Part shown: positions 54,001-64,000 of the stretch, piece after piece
Position numbering within the stretch: position 1 is the first letter of the stretch
How the letters are laid out: every line of letters starts with the position of its first letter
Origin: Piscicola geometra
Taxonomy: Eukaryota; Annelida; Clitellata; Hirudinida; Piscicolidae
NCBI GenBank assembly: GCA_943735955.1
Contig: OX030964.1
Location: forward strand, 317,501-381,500
Length of the DNA: 64,000 nucleotides
Direction of reading: 5' to 3'
Made by a program: the position numbers and the translations under genes
Notes under the pieces: generated by a model
What the model saw: the letters and a program-made list of their open reading frames with translations, nothing else
Told to the model about the DNA's origin: nothing
Databases searched by the model: none

Positions 54001-57000
54001 TAAAAACTTTAAAAAAAATGTTAAAAACTTTGAAAAGAATGTTAAAAACTTTGGAAAGAATGTTAAAAACTTTAAAAAGAATGTTAAAAACTTTAAAAAG
54101 AATGTTAAAAACTTTTGAAAAGAATGTTAAAAACTTTGAAAAGAATGTTAAAAACATTAAAAAGAATGTTGAAAACTTTGAAAAGAATGTTAAAAACTTT
54201 AAAAAGAATGTTAAAAACATTAAAAAGAATGTTGAAAACTTTGAAAAGAATGTTAAAAACTTTAAAAAGAATGTTAAAAACTTTGAAAAGAATGTTAAAA
54301 ACATTGAAAAGACTGTTGAAAACTTTGAAAAGAATGTTAAAAACTTTAAAAAGAATGTTAAAAACTTAAAAAAGAATGTTAAAAACTTTGAAAAGAATGT
54401 TAAAAACATTAAAAAGAATGTTGAAAACTTTGAAAACAATGTTAAAAACTTTAAAAAGAATGTTAAAAACTTTAAAAAGAATGTTAAAAACTTTAAAAAG
54501 AATGTTAAAAACTTTAAAAAGAATGTTAAAAACTTTAAAAAGAATGTTAAAAACTTTGAAAAAAATGTTAAAAACTTTGAAAAGAATGTTGAAAACATTA
54601 AAAAGAATGTTGAAAACTTTGAAAAGAATGTTAAAAACTTTAAAAAGAATGTTAAAAACTTTGAAAAGAATGTTAAAAACATTGAAAAGACTGTTGAAAA
54701 CTTTGAAAAGAATGTTAAAAACTTTAAAAAGAATGTTAAAAACTTAAAAAAGAATGTTAAAAACTTTGAAAAGAATGTTAAAAACATTAAAAAGAATGTT
54801 GAAAACTTTGAAAACAATGTTAAAAACTTTAAAAAGAATGTTAAAAACTTTAAAAAGAATGTTAAAAACTTTAAAAAGAATGTTAAAAACTTTAAAAAGA
54901 ATGTTAAAAACTTTAAAAAGAATGTTAAAAACTTTGAAAAGAATGTTAAAAACTTTGAAAAGAATGTTAAAAACATTAAAAAGAATGTTGAAAACTTTAA
55001 AAAGAATGTTAAAAACTTTAAAAAGAATGTTAAAAACTTTGAAAAGAATGTTAAAAACATTGAAAAGACTGTTGAAAACTTTGAAAAGAATGTTAAAAAC
55101 TTTAAAAAGGATGTTAAAAACTTAAAAAAGAATATTAAAAACATTAAAAAGAATGTTGAAAACTTTGAAAAGAATGTTAAAAACTTTAAAAAGAATGTTT
55201 AAAACTTTAAAAAGAATGTTAAAAACTTTAAAAAGAATGTTACAAACTTTAAAAAGAATGTTAAAAACTTTAAAAAAAATGTTAAAAACTTTAAAAAGAA
55301 TGTTAAAAACTTTGAAAAGAATGTTAAAAACTTTGAAAAGAATGTTAAAAACTTTAAAATGAATGTTAAAAACTTTAAAAAGAATGTTAAAAACTTTAAA
55401 AAGAATGTTAAAAACTTTGAAAAGAATGTTAAAAACTTTAAAAAGAATGTTAAAAACTTTGAAAAGAATGTTAAAAACATTGAAAAGACTGTTGAAAACT
55501 TTGAAAAGAATGTTAAAAACTTTAAAAAGAATGTTAAAAACTTAAAAAAGAATGTTAAAAACTTTGAAAAGAATGTTAAAAACATTAAAAAGAATGTTGA
55601 AAACTTTGAAAAGAATGTTAAAAACTTTAAAAAGAATGTTAAAAACATTAAAAAGAATGTTGAAAACTTTGAAAAGAATGTTAAAAACTTTAAAAAGAAT
55701 GTTAAAAACTTTGAAAAGAATGTTAAAAACATTGAAAAGACTGTTGAAAACTTTGAAAAGAATGTTAAAAACTTTAAAAAGAATGTTAAAAACTTAAAAA
55801 AGAATGTTAAAAACTTTGAAAAGAATGTTAAAAACATTAAAAAGAATGTTGAAAACTTTGAAAACAATGTTAAAAACTTTAAAAAGAATGTTAAAAACTT
55901 TAAAAAGAATGTTAAAAACTTTAAAAAGAATGTTAAAAACTTTAAAAAGAATGTTAAAAACTTTAAAAAGAATGTTAAAAACTTTGAAAAGAATGTTAAA
56001 AACTTTGAAAAGAATGTTGAAAACATTAAAAAGAATGTTGAAAACTTTGAAAAGAATGTTAAAAACTTTAAAAAGAATGTTAAAAACTTTGAAAAGAATG
56101 TTAAAAACATTGAAAAGACTGTTGAAAACTTTGAAAAGAATGTTAAAAACTTTAAAAAGAATGTTAAAAACTTAAAAAAGAATGTTAAAAACTTTGAAAA
56201 GAATGTTAAAAACATTAAAAAGAATGTTGAAAACTTTGAAAACAATGTTAAAAACTTTAAAAAGAATGTTAAAAACTTTAAAAAGAATGTTAAAAACTTT
56301 AAAAAGAATGTTAAAAACTTTAAAAAGAATGTTAAAAACATTAAAAAGAATGTTGAAAACTTTGAAAAGAATGTTAAAAACTTTAAAAAGAATGTTAAAA
56401 ACTTTGAAAAGAATGTTAAAAACATTGAAAAGACTGTTGAAAACTTTGAAAAGAATGTTAAAAACTTTAAAAAGAATGTTAAAAACTTAAAAAAGAATGT
56501 TAAAAACTTTGAAAAGAATGTTAAAAACATTAAAAAGAATGTTGAAAACTTTGAAAACAATGTTAAAAACTTTAAAAAGAATGTTAAAAACTTTAAAAAG
56601 AATGTTAAAAACTTTAAAAAGAATGTTAAAAACTTTAAAAAGAATGTTAAAAACTTTAAAAAGAATGTTAAAAACTTTGAAAAGAATGTTAAAAACTTTG
56701 AAAAGAATGTTGAAAACATTAAAAAGAATGTTGAAAACTTTGAAAAGAATGTTAAAAACTTTAAAAAGAATGTTAAAAACTTTGAAAAGAATGTTAAAAA
56801 CATTGAAAAGACTGTTGAAAACTTTGAAAAGAATGTTAAAAACTTTAAAAAGAATGTTAAAAACTTAAAAAAGAATGTTAAAAACTTTGAAAAGAATGTT
56901 AAAAACATTAAAAAGAATGTTGAAAACTTTGAAAACAATGTTAAAAACTTTAAAAAGAATGTTAAAAACTTTAAAAAGAATGTTAAAAACTTTAAAAAGA

Positions 57001-60000
57001 ATGTTAAAAACTTTAAAAAGAATGTTAAAAACTTTAAAAAGAATGTTAAAAACTTTGAAAAGAATGTTAAAAACTTTGAAAAGAATGTTAAAAACATTAA
57101 AAAGAATGTTGAAAACTTTAAAAAGAATGTTAAAAACTTTAAAAAGAATGTTAAAAACTTTGAAAAGAATGTTAAAAACATTGAAAAGACTGTTGAAAAC
57201 TTTGAAAAGAATGTTAAAAACTTTAAAAAGGATGTTAAAAACTTAAAAAAGAATATTAAAAACATTAAAAAGAATGTTGAAAACTTTGAAAAGAATGTTA
57301 AAAACTTTAAAAAGAATGTTTAAAACTTTAAAAAGAATGTTAAAAACTTTAAAAAGAATGTTACAAACTTTAAAAAGAATGTTAAAAACTTTAAAAAAAA
57401 TGTTAAAAACTTTAAAAAGAATGTTAAAAACTTTGAAAAGAATGTTAAAAACTTTGAAAAGAATGTTAAAAACTTTAAAATGAATGTTAAAAACTTTAAA
57501 AAGAATGTTAAAAACTTTAAAAAGAATGTTAAAAACTTTGAAAAGAATGTTAAAAACTTTGAAAAGAATGTTAAAAACATTAAAAAGAATGTTGAAAACT
57601 TTGAAAAGAATGTTAAAAACTTTAAAAAGAATGTTAAAAACTTTGAAAAGAATGTTAAAAACATTGAAAAGACTGTTGAAAACTTTGAAAAGAATGTTAA
57701 AAACTTTAAAAAGAATGTTAAAAACTTAAAAAAGAATGTTAAAAACTTTGAAAAGAATGTTAAAAACATTAAAAAGAATGTTGAAAACTTTGAAAACAAT
57801 GTTAAAAACTTTAAAAAGAATGTTAAAAACTTTAAAAAGAATGTTAAAAACTTTAAAAAGAATGTTAAAAACTTTAAAAAGAATGTTAAAAACTTTAAAA
57901 AGAATGTTAAAAACTTTGAAAAGAATGTTAAAAACTTTGAAAAGAATGTTAAAAACATTAAAAAGAATGTTGAAAACATTGAAAAGAATGTTAAAAACTT
58001 TAAAAAGAATGTTAAAAACTTTGAAAAGAATGTTAAAAACATTGAAAAGACTGTTGAAAACTTTGAAAAGAATGTTAAAAACTTTAAAAAGGATGTTAAA
58101 AACTTAAAAAAGAATATTAAAAACATTAAAAAGAATGTTGAAAACTTTGAAAAGAATGTTAAAAACTTTAAAAAGAATGTTTAAAACTTTAAAAAGAATG
58201 TTAAAAACTTTAAAAAGAATGTTAAAAACTTTAAAAAGAATGTTAAAAACTTTTAAAAAAATGTTAAAAACTTTAAAAAGAATGTTAAAAACTTTGGAAA
58301 GAATGTTAAAAACTTTGAAAAGAATGTTAAAAACATTAAAAAGAATGTTAAAAACTTTGAAAAGAATGTTAAAAACTTTAAAAAGAATGTTGAAAACTTT
58401 GAAAAGAATGTTAAAAACTTTAAAAAGAATGTTAAAAACTTTGAAAAGAATGTTAAAAACATTGAAAAGACTGTTGAAAACTTTGAAAAGAATGTTAAAA
58501 ACTTTAAAAAGAATGTTAAAAACTTAAAAAAGAATGTTAAAAACTTTGAAAAGAATGTTAAAAACATTAAAAAGAATGTTGAAAACTTTGAAAACAATGT
58601 TAAAAACTTTAAAAAGAATGTTAAAAACTTTAAAAAGAATGTTAAAAACTTTAAAAAGAATGTTAAAAACTTTAAAAAGAATGTTAAAAACTTTAAAAAG
58701 AATGTTAAAAACTTTGAAAAGAATGTTAAAAACTTTGAAAAGAATGTTAAAAACATTAAAAAGAATGTTGAAAACATTGAAAAGAATGTTAAAAACTTTA
58801 AAAAGAATGTTAAAAACTTTGAAAAGAATGTTAAAAACATTGAAAAGACTGTTGAAAACTTTGAAAAGAATGTTAAAAACTTTAAAAAGGATGTTAAAAA
58901 CTTAAAAAAGAATATTAAAAACATTAAAAAGAATGTTGAAAACTTTGAAAAGAATGTTAAAAACTTTAAAAAGAATGTTTAAAACTTTAAAAAGAATGTT
59001 AAAAACTTTAAAAAGAATGTTAAAAACTTTAAAAAGAATGTTAAAAACTTTTAAAAAAATGTTAAAAACTTTAAAAAGAATGTTAAAAACTTTGGAAAGA
59101 ATGTTAAAAACTTTGAAAAGAATGTTAAAAACATTAAAAAGAATGTTAAAAACTTTGAAAAGAATGTTAAAAACTTTAAAAAGAATGTTGAAAACTTTGA
59201 AAAGAATGTTAAAAACTTTGAAAAGAATATTAAAAACATTAAAAAGAATGTTGAAAACTTTGAAAAGAATGTTAAAAACTTTAAAAAGAATGTTAAAAAC
59301 TTTAAAAAGAATGTTAAAAACTTTAAAAAGAATGTTAAAAACTTTAAAAAGAATGTTAAAAACTTTTAAAAAAATGTTAAAAACTTTAAAAAGAATGTTA
59401 AAAACTTTGAAAAGAATGTTAAAAACTTTAAAAAGAATGTTAACAACTTTGAAAAAAATGTTAAAAACTTTGAAAAGAATGTTAAAAACATTAAAAAGAA
59501 TGTTGAAAACTTTGAAAAGAATGTTGAAAACTTTGAAAAGAATGTTAAAAACTTTAAAAAGAATGTTAAAAACTTTAAAAAGAATGTTAAAAACTTAAAA
59601 AAGAATGTTAAAAACTTTGAAAAGAATGTTAAAAACATTAAAAAGAATGTTGAAAACTTTGAAAACAATGTTAAAAACTTTAAAAAGAATGTTAAAAACT
59701 TTAAAAAGAATGTTAAAAACTTTAAAAAGAATGTTAAAAACTTTAAAAAGAATGTTAAAAACTTTAAAAAGAATGTTAAAAACTTTGAAAAGAATGTTAA
59801 AAACTTTGAAAAGAATGTTGAAAACATTAAAAAGAATGTTGAAAACTTTGAAAAGAATGTTAAAAACTTTAAAAAGAATGTTAAAAACTTTGAAAAGAAT
59901 GTTAAAAACATTGAAAAGACTGTTGAAAACTTTGAAAAGAATGTTAAAAACTTTAAAAAGAATGTTAAAAACTTAAAAAAGAATGTTAAAAACTTTGAAA

Positions 60001-63000
60001 AGAATGTTAAAAACATTAAAAAGAATGTTGAAAACTTTGAAAACAATGTTAAAAACTTTAAAAAGAATGTTAAAAACTTTAAAAAGAATGTTAAAAACTT
60101 TAAAAAGAATGTTAAAAACTTTAAAAAGAATGTTAAAAACTTTAAAAAGAATGTTAAAAACTTTGAAAAGAATGTTAAAAACTTTGAAAAGAATGTTAAA
60201 AACATTAAAAAGAATGTTGAAAACTTTAAAAAGAATGTTAAAAACTTTAAAAAGAATGTTAAAAACTTTGAAAAGAATGTTAAAAACATTGAAAAGACTG
60301 TTGAAAACTTTGAAAAGAATGTTAAAAACTTTAAAAAGGATGTTAAAAACTTAAAAAAGAATATTAAAAACATTAAAAAGAATGTTGAAAACTTTGAAAA
60401 GAATGTTAAAAACTTTAAAAAGAATGTTTAAAACTTTAAAAAGAATGTTAAAAACTTTAAAAAGAATGTTACAAACTTTAAAAAGAATGTTAAAAACTTT
60501 AAAAAAAATGTTAAAAACTTTAAAAAGAATGTTAAAAACTTTGAAAAGAATGTTAAAAACTTTGAAAAGAATGTTAAAAACTTTAAAATGAATGTTAAAA
60601 ACTTTAAAAAGAATGTTAAAAACTTTAAAAAGAATGTTAAAAACTTTGAAAAGAATGTTAAAAACTTTGAAAAGAATGTTAAAAACATTAAAAAGAATGT
60701 TGAAAACTTTGAAAAGAATGTTAAAAACTTTAAAAAGAATGTTAAAAACTTTGAAAAGAATGTTAAAAACATTGAAAAGACTGTTGAAAACTTTGAAAAG
60801 AATGTTAAAAACTTTAAAAAGAATGTTAAAAACTTAAAAAAGAATGTTAAAAACTTTGAAAAGAATGTTAAAAACATTAAAAAGAATGTTGAAAACTTTG
60901 AAAACAATGTTAAAAACTTTAAAAAGAATGTTAAAAACTTAAAAAAGAATGTTAAAAACTTTGAAAAGAATGTTAAAAACATTAAAAAGAATGTTGAAAA
61001 CTTTGAAAACAATGTTAAAAACTTTGAAAAGAATGTTAAAAACTTTAAAAAGAATGTTAAAAACTTTAAAAAGAATGTTAAAAACTTTAAAAAGAATGTT
61101 AAAAACTTTAAAAAGAATGTTAAAAACTTTGAAAAGAATGTTAAAAACTTTGAAAAGAATGTTAAAAACATTAAAAAGAATGTTGAAAACTTTAAAAAGA
61201 ATGTTAAAAACTTTAAAAAGAATGTTAAAAACTTTGAAAAGAATGTTAAAAACATTGAAAAGACTGTTGAAAACTTTGAAAAGAATGTTAAAAACTTTAA
61301 AAAGGATGTTAAAAACTTAAAAAAGAATATTAAAAACATTAAAAAGAATGTTGAAAACTTTGAAAAGAATGTTAAAAACTTTAAAAAGAATGTTTAAAAC
61401 TTTAAAAAGAATGTTAAAAACTTTTAAAAAAATGTTAAAAACTTTAAAAAGAATGTTAAAAACTTTGAAAAGAATGTTAAAAACTTTAAAAAGAATGTTA
61501 ACAACTTTGAAAAAAATGTTAAAAACTTTGAAAAGAATGTTAAAAACATTAAAAAGAATGTTGAAAACTTTGAAAAGAATGTTGAAAACTTTGAAAAGAA
61601 TGTTAAAAACTTTAAAAAGAATGTTAAAAACTTTAAAAAGAATGTTAAAAACTTAAAAAAGAATGTTAAAAACTTTGAAAAGAATGTTAAAAACATTAAA
61701 AAGAATGTTGAAAACTTTGAAAACAATGTTAAAAACTTTAAAAAGAATGTTAAAAACTTTAAAAAGAATGTTAAAAACTTTAAAAAGAATGTTAAAAACT
61801 TTAAAAAGAATGTTAAAAACTTTAAAAAGAATGTTAAAAACTTTGAAAAGAATGTTAAAAACTTTGAAAAGAATGTTGAAAACATTAAAAAGAATGTTGA
61901 AAACTTTGAAAAGAATGTTAAAAACTTTAAAAAGAATGTTAAAAACTTTGAAAAGAATGTTAAAAACATTGAAAAGACTGTTGAAAACTTTGAAAAGAAT
62001 GTTAAAAACTTTAAAAAGAATGTTAAAAACTTAAAAAAGAATGTTAAAAACTTTGAAAAGAATGTTAAAAACATTAAAAAGAATGTTGAAAACTTTGAAA
62101 ACAATGTTAAAAACTTTAAAAAGAATGTTAAAAACTTTAAAAAGAATGTTAAAAACTTTAAAAAGAATGTTAAAAACTTTAAAAAGAATGTTAAAAACTT
62201 TAAAAAGAATGTTAAAAACTTTGAAAAGAATGTTAAAAACTTTGAAAAGAATGTTAAAAACATTAAAAAGAATGTTGAAAACTTTAAAAAGAATGTTAAA
62301 AACTTTAAAAAGAATGTTAAAAACTTTGAAAAGAATGTTAAAAACATTGAAAAGACTGTTGAAAACTTTGAAAAGAATGTTAAAAACTTTAAAAAGGATG
62401 TTAAAAACTTAAAAAAGAATATTAAAAACATTAAAAAGAATGTTGAAAACTTTGAAAAGAATGTTAAAAACTTTAAAAAGAATGTTTAAAACTTTAAAAA
62501 GAATGTTAAAAACTTTAAAAAGAATGTTACAAACTTTAAAAAGAATGTTAAAAACTTTAAAAAAAATGTTAAAAACTTTAAAAAGAATGTTAAAAACTTT
62601 GAAAAGAATGTTAAAAACTTTGAAAAGAATGTTAAAAACTTTAAAATGAATGTTAAAAACTTTAAAAAGAATGTTAAAAACTTTAAAAAGAATGTTAAAA
62701 ACTTTGAAAAGAATGTTAAAAACTTTGAAAAGAATGTTAAAAACATTAAAAAGAATGTTGAAAACTTTGAAAAGAATGTTAAAAACTTTAAAAAGAATGT
62801 TAAAAACTTTGAAAAGAATGTTAAAAACATTGAAAAGACTGTTGAAAACTTTGAAAAGAATGTTAAAAACTTTAAAAAGAATGTTAAAAACTTAAAAAAG
62901 AATGTTAAAAACTTTGAAAAGAATGTTAAAAACATTAAAAAGAATGTTGAAAACTTTGAAAACAATGTTAAAAACTTTAAAAAGAATGTTAAAAACTTAA

Positions 63001-64000
63001 AAAAGAATGTTAAAAACTTTGAAAAGAATGTTAAAAACATTAAAAAGAATGTTGAAAACTTTGAAAACAATGTTAAAAACTTTGAAAAGAATGTTAAAAA
63101 CTTTAAAAAGAATGTTAAAAACTTTAAAAAGAATGTTAAAAACTTTAAAAAGAATGTTAAAAACTTTAAAAAGAATGTTAAAAACTTTGAAAAGAATGTT
63201 AAAAACTTTGAAAAGAATGTTAAAAACATTAAAAAGAATGTTGAAAACTTTAAAAAGAATGTTAAAAACTTTAAAAAGAATGTTAAAAACTTTGAAAAGA
63301 ATGTTAAAAACATTGAAAAGACTGTTGAAAACTTTGAAAAGAATGTTAAAAACTTTAAAAAGGATGTTAAAAACTTAAAAAAGAATATTAAAAACATTAA
63401 AAAGAATGTTGAAAACTTTGAAAAGAATGTTAAAAACTTTAAAAAGAATGTTTAAAACTTTAAAAAGAATGTTAAAAACTTTAAAAAGAATGTTACAAAC
63501 TTTAAAAAGAATGTTAAAAACTTTAAAAAAAATGTTAAAAACTTTAAAAAGAATGTTAAAAACTTTGAAAAGAATGTTAAAAACTTTGAAAAGAATGTTA
63601 AAAACTTTAAAATGAATGTTAAAAACTTTAAAAAGAATGTTAAAAACTTTAAAAAGAATGTTAAAAACTTTGAAAAGAATGTTAAAAACATTGAAAAGAC
63701 TGTTGAAAACTTTGAAAAGAATGTTAAAAACTTTAAAAAGAATGTTAAAAACTTAAAAAAGAATGTTAAAAACTTTGAAAAGAATGTTAAAAACATTAAA
63801 AAGAATGTTGAAAACTTTGAAAACAATGTTAAAAACTTTAAAAAGAATGTTAAAAACTTTAAAAAGAATGTTAAAAACTTTAAAAAGAATGTTAAAAACT
63901 TTAAAAAGAATGTTAAAAACTTTAAAAAGAATGTTAAAAACTTTGAAAAGAATGTTAAAAACTTTGAAAAGAATGTTAAAAACATTAAAAAGAATGTTGA
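45075..64000. repeat. 21-bp satellite with 18-unit (378-bp) higher-order repeat
   Basis: About 900 copies of AAGAATGTTAAAAACTTTAAA and variants (ctttgaa, cattaaa, gttgaaaac, gactgttg, aacaatg, cttaaaaa) continue past the window end. From about 48100 on the variants follow a fixed order that repeats every 18 units (378 bp; for example 51118/51496, 54376/54754, 55804/56182, 59605/59983, 61663/62041). Larger duplications exist: 59366-61397 recurs 2058 bp later (98 units). The unit is a multiple of 3 without stops in two plus frames and in minus frames, which produces long Lys/Asn-rich or Phe/Leu-rich open frames. These are not genes. The first 3 kb contains many 1-base indels; later parts contain almost none. 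Confidence 0.97.

Noticed and set aside
45078..64000. Dozens of open frames giving Lys/Asn-rich repeats on plus and Phe/Leu-rich repeats on minus
   Set aside because: They are the 21-bp satellite read in frame. Both strands are open to the same extent and there are no gene signals.

Overview
This window is eukaryotic, most likely a non-vertebrate metazoan. It has intron-split coding exons, GT-AG splice sites and AATAAA signals. Its DNA-transposon families (hAT with DUF4371-type transposase, piggyBac, Merlin) and CR1/L2-like and RTE-like non-LTR retrotransposons are typical of animals, and one short interstitial TTAGGG-type telomeric run is present. I cannot name the species. The DNA is very AT-rich. 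By my estimate over half of the window is tandem repeat and most of the rest is transposon debris.

Layout. 1-1152: the 3' end of an AAA-ATPase gene (CDC48/AFG2-like) in two exons, with a 53-bp tandem repeat in the intron. 1397-2774: a hAT element carrying a LINE tail. 3010-17713: several short exon-like open stretches that I cannot identify, interrupted by microsatellites, an 8.3-kb array of 34-bp units (4842-13138), a second complete hAT copy with target-site duplication (13344-14466), an ATCA microsatellite and a 31-bp array. 17721-30268: nested transposons. A hAT/DUF4371 element (18228-19473 plus 28076-29239) is split by an 8.6-kb Merlin element (19474-28075) with 48-bp inverted ends and a perfect 8-bp target duplication. 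The Merlin itself holds a LINE, its own broken transposase, a 3-kb element with 38-bp inverted ends and two large AT arrays. 30297-31816: a 23-bp array and candidate exons. 32006-33732: another hAT element containing a tRNA-derived SINE. 34093-35692: the most gene-like part, the last exon of one GNAT acetyltransferase followed by an intronless-looking GNAT paralogue. 36489-37445: a piggyBac transposase remnant interrupted by a hAT fragment. 38681-44801: a second nest, in which element H is split by element K (perfect 8-bp duplication) and K contains an inverted copy of H. After a LINE fragment and a 200-N gap (44875-45074), a 21-bp satellite with an 18-unit higher-order repeat runs to the window end.

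The host genes supported with reasonable confidence are the AAA ATPase and the two GNAT genes. All transposase and reverse-transcriptase genes carry stops, frameshifts or deletions. The very long open frames over the arrays are consequences of stop-free repeat units and are not annotated as genes. The main biological interest is the order of nested insertions, which target duplications reveal, and the way tandem arrays have expanded inside transposons.
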